Assembly: GCA_934465295.1 (NCBI GenBank)
Contig: CAKSKU010000004.1
Location: 83,840-147,839, forward strand
Origin: an uncultured Oscillospiraceae bacterium
Lineage (GTDB): Bacteria > Bacillota > Clostridia > Oscillospirales > Ruminococcaceae
DNA length: 64,000 nucleotides
Reading direction: 5' to 3'
Positions 51,386-60,102 of the stretch are shown here, piece by piece (positions within the stretch are counted from its first letter, which is position 1; every line of letters starts with the position of its first letter). The position numbers and the translations under genes are program-made. The notes beneath the pieces are model-generated. The model was not told the DNA's origin. It saw only the letters and a list, made by a program, of their open reading frames with translations, and ran no database searches.

Positions 51386-54300
51386 ATGGATAATTTTGTA
51401 AATCTTCATCTTCACAGCGAATACAGCCTGCTTGACGGTGCTTGCCGTATAAAGGACCTTGTCGCAAGGGCAAAGGCACTCGGGCAGAACGCTGTCGCTG
51501 TCACCGACCACGGCAATTTATATGCTGCGGTCGAATTTTATAATGAGGCAAAGGCGCAGGGGATAAAGCCTGTTATCGGCTGCGAAGTCTATGTTGCGCC
51601 ACGAACACGCTTTGACAAAATTTCGGGCTTGGACGGAAAGCCTTATCACCTTGTACTGCTCTGCGAAAACAACGAGGGTTATCATAACCTTGTAAAGCTT
51701 GTTTCGATAGGCTATACCGAGGGATTTTACAACAAGCCGAGAGTAGATATCGAAGTTCTGCAAAAATACAGCAAGGGATTGATCGCACTTTCGGGCTGTA
51801 TCGCAGGAGAGCTTCCCCGTCTGCTTGCCAACGGCGAATACGACAGGGCAAAGGAAACTGCGCTTTTGTACCGTGATATTTTCGGCGAGGGCAATTATTA
51901 CATCGAGATACAGAACCACGGGATCCGTGAGGAAATGTCCGTCCTGCCGCTTCTGTTCAGGCTTTCCGCCGAAACGGGGATACCGCTCTGCGCAACCAAC
52001 GATGCGCACTATATAACCAAAGCCGATGCGAAAGTCCAGCGTGTGCTTATCGCAATTCAGACGAACACGCCGCTCAGTCAGCCTACTCCCCTCGCCTTCC
52101 CGACCGCTGAATTTTATATGAAAACCTATGCCGAGATGGAGAAGCTTTTCCCCAATCATATCGATGCGATAGAGAATACCGTGAAGATCACCGAGCGATG
52201 CAATGTTGAATTTGAGTTCGGCAAGATAAAGCTTCCCCGTTATGAAGCTGAGGGCGTTGCCGACAACAAAGCGTATTTCGTTCGGCTTTGCAGAGACGGC
52301 TTAAAAAAACGCTATGGTGAAGCTCCGCCGAAGGCTTACGAAGAACGGCTTGAATATGAGCTTGACGTTATAATCAAGATGGGTTATACCGATTACTACC
52401 TTATCGTGTGGGATTTTGTCAACTATGCAAAAACTCACAATATCCCCGTAGGTCCGGGACGAGGCTCGGGCGCAGGAAGCATTGCGGCTTACTGCATCGG
52501 CATAACGAACATCGACCCGATGAAGTACAACCTGCTCTTTGAGCGTTTTCTCAACCCCGAGCGTGTTTCAATGCCCGACTTTGATATCGACTTCTGCTAT
52601 GAAAAACGCCAGCTTGTCATTGATTATGTCGTGCGGAAGTACGGAAGTGACCGTGTTGCACAGATAATAACGTTCGGAACAATGGCGGCAAAGGCGGCAA
52701 TTCGTGACGTTGGACGGGTCATGGAAATGTCCTATCAGAAAACGGACGAGGTCGCAAAGCTTATCCCGTTTGAGCTTCACACAACGCTTGACCGTGCGCT
52801 CGAAAACAGCCCCAAGCTGAAAAAGCTTTATATGTCCGACAGCGATGTTCACGAGCTTATCGACACGGCTAAAAAGATAGAGGGTATGCCCCGTCACGCT
52901 TCGACCCATGCGGCAGGCGTTGTTATCTCCGATGCGCCCGTGAGCGATCATGTCCCCGTGCAGAAAAACGACGGCTCAATAGTAACGCAGTACCCGATGA
53001 ATATCCTCGAAAGCCTCGGCTTGCTGAAAATGGATTTCCTCGCCCTGCGAAACCTCACAGTCATTGACGGAACGGTCAAGGACATTCGCCGAGCAGAACC
53101 GAATTTTGATATTGATAAAATTCCACTCGATGACGAAGCGGTCTTTGCGATGCTTTCCGCAGGCGAATCGGACGCCGTGTTCCAGTTCGAAAGTGCAGGA
53201 ATGAAGCAGGTTCTCGAACGGCTCAGACCCGAGTCGATAGAAGACCTCATTGCAGTGCTTTCGCTCTACCGCCCCGGCCCTATGGACAGCATTCCACGCT
53301 ATATCGAGAACAAGCGTCACCCAGAAAAGATAACCTACAAACACCCCCTGCTCGAAGATATCCTGAACGTCACCTACGGCTGTATCGTTTATCAGGAGCA
53401 GGTAATGCAGATATGCCGAAAGCTCGCAGGCTATTCCTACGGCAGAGCTGACCTTGTGCGCAGGGCAATGGCTAAGAAAAAGGCTGATGTTATGGAAAAG
53501 GAGCGAAGTGTTTTCATCGACGGCGCAGTGAAGAACGGAGTTCCAGCCGAAACCGCCGAGGATATTTTCAACGAGATGTCAAGCTTTGCTTCGTATGCGT
53601 TCAATAAATCCCACGCCGCCGCTTACGCCCACGTTGCGTATCAGACGGCTTACCTCAAATGCCATTATTATAAAAAATATATGGCGCAGGTCATGACGAA
53701 TGAGCTTGCTTCTCAGGGAAAGCTTATTGACGATATCGCCCTCTGCGAAAAAAACGGCGTGAAGATACTCTGCCCCGATATCAACAGAAGCGGTGCAGGC
53801 TTTACAGCAGATGAGAACGGCATCCGCTTCGGTCTGCTTGCGGTGAGAAACCTCGGCAGAACAGCTATCGACAATATCGTTGAGGAGCGGAGAAAGGGCG
53901 GCTCGTTCCGTTCGCTCGATGAATTCTGCCGAAGAATGAGCGGGAAGGACGTCAACCGCAAAGCCGTCGAGAGCCTTATAAAATGCGGTGCGTTCGACAG
54001 CTTCGCACTCAATCGCCGTGAGATGATGGAGAACTACGACCGAATTTTCATCGTCCTCCAAACCGACGTGCGGAATAATATCGAGGGGCAGATGAGCTTT
54101 TTCGATTCGGTCGGCGGTGATGATTCGCCGTCAATGATAGATAACCTCCACCGAACGGAGGAATATCCGCTGAAAACGCTGTTGATGTACGAAAAAGAGG
54201 CAGTCGGAATGTATATCTCGGGTCACCCCCTCGATGAGTTCAGGCTTATCTCCACAGCCGCAAAGCATAACACGATACACAGCTTCTTCTCGGAAGATCA

Positions 54301-54802
54301 CCCGAAAGACGGCGCGCCCGTGCAGCTGATATGTATGATAACCTCGGTCAAACAGCACAATACCAAAAAAGGCGCGCAAATGGCGTTCTCAACCGTCGAG
54401 GACAACGGCGGCGAGTGCGAGGTCATTTTCTTCCCCGAGGTATATGCTCAAAGCGTGCAGCTTATCCGTGCCGACAGCATAGTTTTCCTCAAAGGAAAGC
54501 TCTCGTATAAGGACGATGAGCCGAAAATACTTGCCGAAATGGTCATTCCCGCCGCACAGTATGCTGAATTAGCCGCCAAAAGCAGCCTTTTTATCCGCTG
54601 TATGAGTACGAATAAGGAAAAGATAACCCGAGCAGCCGAGCTTTGCCGAAATTATAAGGGCAGCGGCAAGCTTAACTTTTATTTTGAGGATATGAAAAAA
54701 TACGTCCGTCCGAAGTCAGCCGACGGAGTGAATGTTACCGAGGAGCTGCTTGAAAAGCTTGCGGAAACGGTCGGAGCAGCGAATGTTGCGATAAAATTTT
54801 AA
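51386..54802 (+). CDS. dnaE: DNA polymerase III alpha subunit
   Basis: 1138 residues. PHP domain at the N-terminus (NLHLHSEYSLLDGACRIKD, VTDHGNLYA). The polymerase core has VGPGRGSGAGSIAAYCIGIT, the catalytic Asp pair in MPDFDIDFCYEKR, and IVYQEQVMQICRKLAGYSYGRADLVRRAM. Tandem HhH and OB-fold regions lie towards the C-terminus (about 980-1060, VQLICMITSVKQHNTKKGAQMAF). Intact in length and motifs. The start is 2 bp after the whiA stop. It copies chromosomal DNA, in Firmicutes alongside PolC. Confidence 0.96.
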   Translation: MDNFVNLHLHSEYSLLDGACRIKDLVARAKALGQNAVAVTDHGNLYAAVEFYNEAKAQGIKPVIGCEVYVAPRTRFDKISGLDGKPYHLVLLCENNEGYHNLVKLVSIGYTEGFYNKPRVDIEVLQKYSKGLIALSGCIAGELPRLLANGEYDRAKETALLYRDIFGEGNYYIEIQNHGIREEMSVLPLLFRLSAETGIPLCATNDAHYITKADAKVQRVLIAIQTNTPLSQPTPLAFPTAEFYMKTYAEMEKLFPNHIDAIENTVKITERCNVEFEFGKIKLPRYEAEGVADNKAYFVRLCRDGLKKRYGEAPPKAYEERLEYELDVIIKMGYTDYYLIVWDFVNYAKTHNIPVGPGRGSGAGSIAAYCIGITNIDPMKYNLLFERFLNPERVSMPDFDIDFCYEKRQLVIDYVVRKYGSDRVAQIITFGTMAAKAAIRDVGRVMEMSYQKTDEVAKLIPFELHTTLDRALENSPKLKKLYMSDSDVHELIDTAKKIEGMPRHASTHAAGVVISDAPVSDHVPVQKNDGSIVTQYPMNILESLGLLKMDFLALRNLTVIDGTVKDIRRAEPNFDIDKIPLDDEAVFAMLSAGESDAVFQFESAGMKQVLERLRPESIEDLIAVLSLYRPGPMDSIPRYIENKRHPEKITYKHPLLEDILNVTYGCIVYQEQVMQICRKLAGYSYGRADLVRRAMAKKKADVMEKERSVFIDGAVKNGVPAETAEDIFNEMSSFASYAFNKSHAAAYAHVAYQTAYLKCHYYKKYMAQVMTNELASQGKLIDDIALCEKNGVKILCPDINRSGAGFTADENGIRFGLLAVRNLGRTAIDNIVEERRKGGSFRSLDEFCRRMSGKDVNRKAVESLIKCGAFDSFALNRREMMENYDRIFIVLQTDVRNNIEGQMSFFDSVGGDDSPSMIDNLHRTEEYPLKTLLMYEKEAVGMYISGHPLDEFRLISTAAKHNTIHSFFSEDHPKDGAPVQLICMITSVKQHNTKKGAQMAFSTVEDNGGECEVIFFPEVYAQSVQLIRADSIVFLKGKLSYKDDEPKILAEMVIPAAQYAELAAKSSLFIRCMSTNKEKITRAAELCRNYKGSGKLNFYFEDMKKYVRPKSADGVNVTEELLEKLAETVGAANVAIKF

Positions 54803-55230
54803 TGCGTAATTCGTAATTTTTGCAAAGCTGACATTTGTTAAGCGTTGCGAAGCCAAACAGCTGGTCATGCTAAATTTAGCACGCTGAGCACAGCTCGTCA
54901 GGAGTCCAGAGGGCGGAATCCCTTTGGTCGCTTCCGCAGAAGCGAAACTCCTTAAACTACGGCTAAATGCTTTGTAACAACAGTGTAATCACTATTAAAT
55001 AAAAACTATAAACTGTAAACTGTTAACTGAATTAAGGGCGCAATTCACATCAAAAAGGTAAAACGAAATATGAGGAATCAGTTTCGTAAACCTAAAAATG
55101 TGAATTGCGCCATACTATTTTCCTCAAACAAACTATCCTTGAAGCGTAAATACACGAACACAAGTGAGTGGATTTAAAGCTTCAACAGGAAATGAACGGC
55201 GATGAAATATGTCAGCAACAACATACAAAA
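54803..55230 (+). repeat. Composite repeat, copy 6 (forward)
   Basis: GCGAAGCCAAACAGCTGGTC and TCAGGAGTCCAGAGGGCGG (54846-54920), CTTCCGCAGAAGCGAAACTC, hairpin GGCGCAATTCACAT...ATGTGAATTGCGCC (55037-55111), then AAACTATCCTTGAAGCGTAA with a closing GATTTAAAGCTTCAA (55131-55185). It is closest to copy 1. No gene is seen. Confidence 0.8.
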
Positions 55231-55275
55231 CAAGACAGGCAATCTGAAATACCATATCTATATGTGCAGAAACTG

Positions 55276-55305
55276 TTGACAGTGACAGTTATACTGTGGT
55301 AAAAT
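55276..55305 (+). promoter_or_regulatory. Promoter of the SUKH gene with a dyad in the spacer
   Basis: TTGACA (55276-55281), 18-bp spacer, TAAAAT (55300-55305). The spacer holds ACAGT-TAT-ACTGT, a perfect 5-bp dyad that could be an operator. Confidence 0.55.
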
Positions 55306-55398
55306 ATGTATGTAACTTATGCAAACTGTAAAACAATCTGCACTTATACCGACAGGTCATTGGAGCATTATATTGAACAACGAATTTAGGGGGTGAGA

Positions 55399-55848
55399 AT
55401 GTTGGATATCCAAAAAATCAGCAGCTTGGTGTTAAATAAACTCTATTCCGTCGGCTGGACTGCAAACCGTCATACGGACAGTGCGCAAAGGTCTATCGAC
55501 GAGATGATACAGCATGAGGGCTACGCCTTTTTCGGGTACGCTTATGAAGTAATAACCGCTCTGGACGGTATTTCTTTCGGCTTTGCAAAAGAAGAATTAA
55601 CGGAATACAGCTTGACAGCTTGCTATGGAGAAATAGAATTTTCTGTATCCGAATACGGCGTTGGCATATTTGACCCGACCGAGCTCAAAGCCGAATATTC
55701 CGAAAATGTTGTGCCGTTCGGTGCAATCAACGGACAAATAATTTTATTGGTGGGCGAAAGTCAGCGTATCTATGCCGATATGGGAAAAGCAGGGCATGAG
55801 ATCGTCGGCGAAAATATTGAGGACTTTTTAAACAGATGCGTGCGGTAA
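55399..55848 (+). CDS. SUKH-3-like immunity protein, no toxin nearby
   Basis: 149 residues from the ATG at 55399, after AGGGGGTGAG. VGWTANRHTDSAQRSIDEM near the start and VPFGAINGQIILLVGESQRIYADMGKAGHEIVGENIEDFLNRCV at the end (read in parts) follow the SUKH-3 pattern. SUKH proteins usually protect against polymorphic toxins delivered by neighbours. No toxin or secretion gene lies beside it, so it may be an orphan defence gene. Family call is by eye. Confidence 0.65.
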   Translation: MLDIQKISSLVLNKLYSVGWTANRHTDSAQRSIDEMIQHEGYAFFGYAYEVITALDGISFGFAKEELTEYSLTACYGEIEFSVSEYGVGIFDPTELKAEYSENVVPFGAINGQIILLVGESQRIYADMGKAGHEIVGENIEDFLNRCVR

Positions 55849-56009
55849 AGGTCGGGAATGAGTGGCAATTTGATCTGCATTTTTTTGTCCATTTGTTTGA
55901 CATCACGAATATAATATGTTAAAATAAAATCAGCAGATAATTCAATATAAACCTGACGGCGATCTGCTGTCTGTCGACGTTTCACACATACTCGGAAAGG
56001 AGCAGAAGT

Positions 56010-56339
56010 ATGATCATTACAGGTATCACGGCTTTATTGTTCGGCATTATTATGGCTGTTCCGGCGGTTTTGTTTCTGAACGGAAAATGCGTTGAGCTTA
56101 TCGCTGGCTACAATGCTATGACCGAGGAAGAAAAGAAAAGCTCTGCCCCGACCATCGCCTGTATGAACGGCAGGACGCTTATGGCGGTGACTGTTCTTAC
56201 GCTTATCTATGCGGAGGTCTCCGTTATTTCCGCATTTGAGATACTTTCGGCGGCGGTGTTTATTGCTGCCACTGTGATCTGCTGCGCTCTGTTTATCCTG
56301 ACGGTAACGGTGAGCGTTATCAGATATATGAAAAAATAA
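56010..56339 (+). CDS. DUF3784-like small membrane protein
   Basis: 109 residues with three hydrophobic helices (about 3-24, 52-73, 80-104). Between the first two is the cytoplasmic phrase LIAGYNAMTEEEKKSSAP, which is the DUF3784 signature (IAGYNTMSxEEK). Function unknown. The ribosome binding site is GAAAGGAG. It begins a run of four same-strand genes with short gaps (23, 11 and -4 bp). Confidence 0.75.
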   Translation: MIITGITALLFGIIMAVPAVLFLNGKCVELIAGYNAMTEEEKKSSAPTIACMNGRTLMAVTVLTLIYAEVSVISAFEILSAAVFIAATVICCALFILTVTVSVIRYMKK

Positions 56340-56362
56340 TAGTTTAATTCGGAGAACCCAAG

Positions 56363-56932
56363 ATGAAAAAATATATTTTTGCTCTCCCGTCCGAAAAGGC
56401 AGAAAAGCGTCTTTACCGTTCGGGCGAAGCGGAGCTGGAGACGAGCTTTCCGATCCTTCTCCCGATAAGCCGGACGACGCAGTGCGATGAGCTTATAAAT
56501 ATCACGCTGCTGATATCGGAAAATTCGCCCGTTTCGAGCGGGAATTTCCTGCGGCTGATGACCGAGCTGAAAGAGCTTGCGGTGAAAACAGGCTTCCGAT
56601 ACGACCTTACGGAAATACGCATCGCAGGAGAGGAAACTCCCGAAAAGCAGAAGCGTGTTTTTGAGGCGCTCATCGAAACGCTCGGTGACGGCGAAAGCAT
56701 TTATGCCGACATAACGTTCGGACACAGGGCAACTCCGCTCATAATTTTCACAGCACTAAGCTTTTGCTACAAGCTCTGCAAGGACACGGAGGTAAGCTCG
56801 GTCTTTTACGCAGACTGCGGCGTTCTGCACGATATCTCAACGCTTTTTTATATGGAATCGGTCATTCACAGTGTTTCGCAGTCCGTTCCCGATGACCCTT
56901 TGCCGATAATAAAGCGCATACTTAATATGTAA
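56363..56932 (+). CDS. Solitary CARF/TM1812-like protein
   Basis: 189 residues, no membrane helix. The central segment IYADITFGHRATPLIIFTALSFCYKL followed by TEVSSVFYAD (read in parts) closely follows the D-I-T-H-G-F-R-x-x-P motif of TM1812/Csx2-type CARF proteins, which bind cyclic oligoadenylates in type III CRISPR systems. There is no effector (HEPN, nuclease) domain and no cas gene or CRISPR array in the window. The call rests on this motif alone. Its neighbours are membrane proteins, including a YhfC protease. Confidence 0.5.
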   Translation: MKKYIFALPSEKAEKRLYRSGEAELETSFPILLPISRTTQCDELINITLLISENSPVSSGNFLRLMTELKELAVKTGFRYDLTEIRIAGEETPEKQKRVFEALIETLGDGESIYADITFGHRATPLIIFTALSFCYKLCKDTEVSSVFYADCGVLHDISTLFYMESVIHSVSQSVPDDPLPIIKRILNM

Positions 56933-56943
56933 GGGGAATTTTT

Positions 56944-57537
56944 ATGAAAAAGCTTTTTTCGGTGATACTTGCGCTTACTGCTTTTGTGATGATAGGCTCA
57001 GTCTCAGCCTTTGCGAAAAAGGAGATCAAACCCGTTTACGCTTCTGACCTTGAATTTGGCAGCTTCAATATAGATGTCGCTGTCAGCAACTCGGAGCTTA
57101 ACGCCGAAAGCTGCATACTGACCGTTTCGGGCGACACGATGACGGCGAAAATGACGCTCGCAGGCAATGATGTCACGGCTATTTATTTCGGCTCTGCCGC
57201 TGATGCAGGACGTGCGGAGGACAGCCGTTCGGTGAGCGGAGCTGTCTATCCCGACAAGGACGAAAACGGCAGGAACGTATTTGTTTTCAGGGTGGAAATG
57301 CTCGACAAAAAGATACCCTGTGCCGCTTACAACGAATCAAAGGGCGGCTGGACGGACAGAGATATCATGTTCAGATCAAAGAGCCTGCCGAGTGAAGCTC
57401 TCCGCATAAAGCACACTCAGGACACGGCGAATGTTGTTATCCCGATAATAATAGTGATCGCTGCGGCAGGCGGAACATTCGTGATCATAAGCATAAACAG
57501 GAAGAATAAACGAAACGATTGGAGCGAGGAAGAATGA
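56944..57537 (+). CDS. Secreted, C-terminally membrane-anchored protein with a NEAT-like beta domain
   Basis: 197 residues: signal peptide (about 1-24, ending SAFA-K), a beta-rich ectodomain, a membrane helix (about 162-182, VVIPIIIVIAAAGGTFVII) and a short basic/acidic tail. The ectodomain contains LTVSGDTMTAKMTLAG, IYFGSAADA, FRVEMLDKKIPCAAY and GWTDRDIMFRSKSLP. This series resembles the NEAT-like or iron-transport-associated beta-sandwiches of Clostridia, but I am not certain. It overlaps the YhfC gene by 4 bp, which suggests the two work together. Confidence 0.6.
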   Translation: MKKLFSVILALTAFVMIGSVSAFAKKEIKPVYASDLEFGSFNIDVAVSNSELNAESCILTVSGDTMTAKMTLAGNDVTAIYFGSAADAGRAEDSRSVSGAVYPDKDENGRNVFVFRVEMLDKKIPCAAYNESKGGWTDRDIMFRSKSLPSEALRIKHTQDTANVVIPIIIVIAAAGGTFVIISINRKNKRNDWSEEE

Positions 57538-58400
57538 TATTTTCAGCGGGTACGATAGCAGCTTTTCTTATCGGAGGAATACTGGCAATACTTATCCCGA
57601 CAGCTGCGGTGATAATTTTCAAGCTGAAAAACAAAAGCGTGAAGCTCCGCTATTTCTTCATCGGTGCGGCGACATTTGTTGTTTTCGCACTGATACTGGA
57701 GCAGATACTTCATTACTTTATGCTGTCAACGATACAGAACAGCGGCATTGTTTTCTACACGCTTTACGGTGCGCTCTGTGCAGGTATCTTTGAGGAAACA
57801 GGACGGTTTCTCGCCTTTAAGCTTTTCTGCAAAAATGAGAACGACCCCCGTGCTTCGATAATGTACGGTCTTGGTCACGGCGGCGTTGAAGCGATAGTTC
57901 TTGTCGGTATAACGCTCATAGCCTATGCAGTGACGGCGGTGACGGTAAATGCACTCGGAACGGAAGTGCTGTTCGGTGCGCTCCCCGATGAACAGCGTTT
58001 GGCGGCTGAGGCGCAGCTGACCGCTCTCACAGACTATGATATGGTCTCGATGCTTGTGAGCCTTGGTGAAAGAATACTTGCGATAGTTCTTCACACCTCG
58101 CTATCCGTTATTGTTTTCGCAAGCATAAAAATGAAAGGCAGGCTCTGGCTTTACCCTGCCGCAATAGTGCTTCATGCGATCTTTGATGTTCCTGCGGCAC
58201 TCTATCAGCGAGGTGTTATAACAAGCATCGGAATGACAGAACTGCTTCTTCTTGCGGCGGATATCGTTCTTGTTCTTGTCACGGTGAAAATCTACAGGGC
58301 GATGAAAGCCGAGCTTGCGGAGCGTTCGGAGCAGGTCACGGAGGCTGAACCTCCTGCCGAAGAACCCGAGAAAGTAAATTCTGCGTCCGAAGCAGAATAA
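57534..58400 (+). CDS. YhfC-family glutamic-type intramembrane protease
   Basis: 288 residues from the ATG at 57534 (site GGAGCGAGG); a TTG at 57519 lies inside that site. Eight or so hydrophobic helices. The family motif GIFEETGRFLAFKLF with a later YGLGHGGVEAIVLVG supplies the Glu and His expected of the active site. A further VLHAIFD sits in a late helix. The C-terminus is a charged tail (AEPPAEEPEKV). A membrane protease next to a single-pass secreted protein suggests an enzyme-substrate pair. Confidence 0.82.
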   Translation: MIFSAGTIAAFLIGGILAILIPTAAVIIFKLKNKSVKLRYFFIGAATFVVFALILEQILHYFMLSTIQNSGIVFYTLYGALCAGIFEETGRFLAFKLFCKNENDPRASIMYGLGHGGVEAIVLVGITLIAYAVTAVTVNALGTEVLFGALPDEQRLAAEAQLTALTDYDMVSMLVSLGERILAIVLHTSLSVIVFASIKMKGRLWLYPAAIVLHAIFDVPAALYQRGVITSIGMTELLLLAADIVLVLVTVKIYRAMKAELAERSEQVTEAEPPAEEPEKVNSASEAE

Positions 58401-58404
58401 AGTT

Positions 58405-58438
58405 AAGCAGTCTGAACAATTATTCAGGCTGCTTTTTG
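58405..58438 (+). terminator. Terminator after the YhfC gene
   Basis: AAGCAGTCTGAA and TTCAGGCTGCTT pair around a 6-nt loop and are followed by TTTGTG. Confidence 0.8.
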
Positions 58439-58520
58439 TGTATTTCAGCAAAAACTTGTGAAAGTTGACTACCAATGATTAAAAAAGTGATTAACTTTTT
58501 ATATTTTTTTTGAAAAAAGC

Positions 58521-58549
58521 AAGACAAACGCAGCTTTTTGTGTTATAAT
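58521..58549 (+). promoter_or_regulatory. Probable promoter of the NUDIX gene
   Basis: AAGACA (58521-58526), 17-bp spacer, TATAAT (58544-58549). The -35 box is weak. Confidence 0.45.
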
Positions 58550-58617
58550 TATAGGGAACATATAAATTTGCAACAGTCGGCGCTTATGTCGGACTGTTCG
58601 GAAAGGAAAAACGGCTC

Positions 58618-59034
58618 ATGCTACATGAAAAGTCATGCGGTGCGATAGTTTACCGCAAGTACCACGGCAACCTTGAGATACTGCTGATAAAGCACGTCAA
58701 CAGCGGCCATTGGTCGTTCCCGAAAGGTCATGTCGAAGCCGGCGAGACCGAAGTTGAGACCGCTCTTCGTGAGATAAAAGAGGAAACGGGGATAGATGTT
58801 ATCATCGACCCGACCTTCCGTGAAACGGTCACCTACAATCCCCGAAAGGATTCGCAAAAGGTCGTTGTCTATTTTATTGCGAAGGCGAAAAACTTCGATT
58901 ATGTAAGGCAGGAATCGGAGATCGCAGAGATCAAATGGGTCGATGCAGGCTGTGCGGATTCAGTCCTGACCTACGAAAACGATAAGTGCATCGTCAACAA
59001 AGCACGAAAGGTCATAAAGGGCAGCGCAGACTGA
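58618..59034 (+). CDS. NUDIX hydrolase
   Basis: 138 residues, a single domain. The Nudix box is perfect: GHVEAGETEVETALREIKEETGI (Gx5Ex7REUxEExGU, residues about 40-62). The N-terminus SCGAIVYRKYHGNLEILLIKH and YFIAKAKNFDYV resemble bis(5'-nucleosyl)-tetraphosphatase-type members. Substrate remains open: Ap4A, a dinucleotide or an mRNA cap are possibilities. Site GGAAAGG. Confidence 0.88.
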   Translation: MLHEKSCGAIVYRKYHGNLEILLIKHVNSGHWSFPKGHVEAGETEVETALREIKEETGIDVIIDPTFRETVTYNPRKDSQKVVVYFIAKAKNFDYVRQESEIAEIKWVDAGCADSVLTYENDKCIVNKARKVIKGSAD

Positions 59035-59157
59035 CCTCTATGAACGAAGCTCCGCCGAACAACGGAGAAATACCGATCGGAACGATATGGTCGGTGTTTT
59101 TGCGGTGTTCGGCGGCTTGCATATATTGTAATATTTTCACAGAAAGAGAGTAATACC

Positions 59158-60009
59158 TTGAATATTCGTTCCGAAGTTGTAAGATCGGTGCTTGTGGGGG
59201 AGTTTCTCCCGAGCGCAATAAGAAAAATGTCGGCACTCGAAGTCGGCAGCTTCACTATCCATGTCAACACCCTGCCGTCAGCGTTTGATGGGCTGAAAAT
59301 AGCGCAGCTTTCCGACCTCCACAACAAAAAATACGGTGAAAACGGCTGCGAGCTGTTTGAGCTTATCGACAAGCAGAACCCCGATATCGTTGTTATGACG
59401 GGCGATATGATAAGCCACAGTGCTGTCAACCGTGAGGATTTTATCGGTCTTACAAGGTCGCTTGCGGAGAAATATCCGACCTTTTACGTCAACGGAAATC
59501 ACGAATTTTCCGATATGTCGGACGAACTTTTCTCCGAGACCGCCGAGCAGATGAAAGCCGCAGGTGCGGTCTGCCTTGACAACGCCGAGTATACTATTTA
59601 CAAAGACGGTCAAAAGCTCAACCTTTGCGGAGTTTCCTACGAGGCAAGATTTTACCGAGGCGTGCGGGAGTACAAGCGCAACTGGGAGCATTTCACGCTT
59701 GACGAAATGGAGCGGCTCTGCGGAAAGAAGCCCGACGGGTTCACGATACTCCTTGCGCACAATCCGCTCGATTTTGCGGTCTATGCCGAGTGGGGCGCAG
59801 ACGTGACGTTCGGCGGACATATCCACGGCGGTTCGGTGCGCCTGCCGATAGTCGGAGGACTTTTCTCACCCGAGCTTAAACCAAGACCGAAGTATTCCGA
59901 GGGCATCTATCGGCTCGGCGACAAGCGAATGGCAGTCAGCCGAGGTCTCGGCAGGATACGCCTTTTCAATCCGCCCGAGCTGCTTGTAGCTACGCTTTCG
60001 GAGAAATGA
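59158..60009 (+). CDS. Calcineurin-like metallophosphoesterase
   Basis: 283 residues from a TTG at 59158 preceded by AGAAAGAGAG; no in-frame ATG fits better. All five metal motifs are present: AQLSDLHNKKYG, MTGDMISHS, YVNGNHEFSDM, LLAHNP and FGGHIHGGSVRLP. It has no clear membrane anchor, although the YaeI/YkuE-type relatives often do. A GCCGAAC/GTTCGGCGGC inverted repeat lies in the 123-bp gap before it. Confidence 0.88.
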   Translation: MNIRSEVVRSVLVGEFLPSAIRKMSALEVGSFTIHVNTLPSAFDGLKIAQLSDLHNKKYGENGCELFELIDKQNPDIVVMTGDMISHSAVNREDFIGLTRSLAEKYPTFYVNGNHEFSDMSDELFSETAEQMKAAGAVCLDNAEYTIYKDGQKLNLCGVSYEARFYRGVREYKRNWEHFTLDEMERLCGKKPDGFTILLAHNPLDFAVYAEWGADVTFGGHIHGGSVRLPIVGGLFSPELKPRPKYSEGIYRLGDKRMAVSRGLGRIRLFNPPELLVATLSEK

Positions 60010-60067
60010 TAAAATATTGATTTTGAAAAATATATCTAAAATTACCGTTAAAATGCATACTTTGCTA

Positions 60068-60096
60068 TTTACTTTTATTTGCTTATCGCATATAAT
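60068..60096 (+). promoter_or_regulatory. Promoter of the candidate small RNA
   Basis: TTTACT (60068-60073), 17-bp spacer, TATAAT (60091-60096), 60 bp after the phosphoesterase stop. Confidence 0.7.
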
Positions 60097-60102
60097 ATAA
60101 GT

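Noticed and set aside
56363..56932. A CRISPR-Cas locus suggested by the CARF-like gene
   Set aside because: No repeat-spacer array and no cas gene is visible anywhere in the window.
59040..59120. Terminator between the NUDIX and phosphoesterase genes
   Set aside because: GCCGAAC/GTTCGGCGGC can pair, but the loop is long and no clear T-run follows the outer stem.
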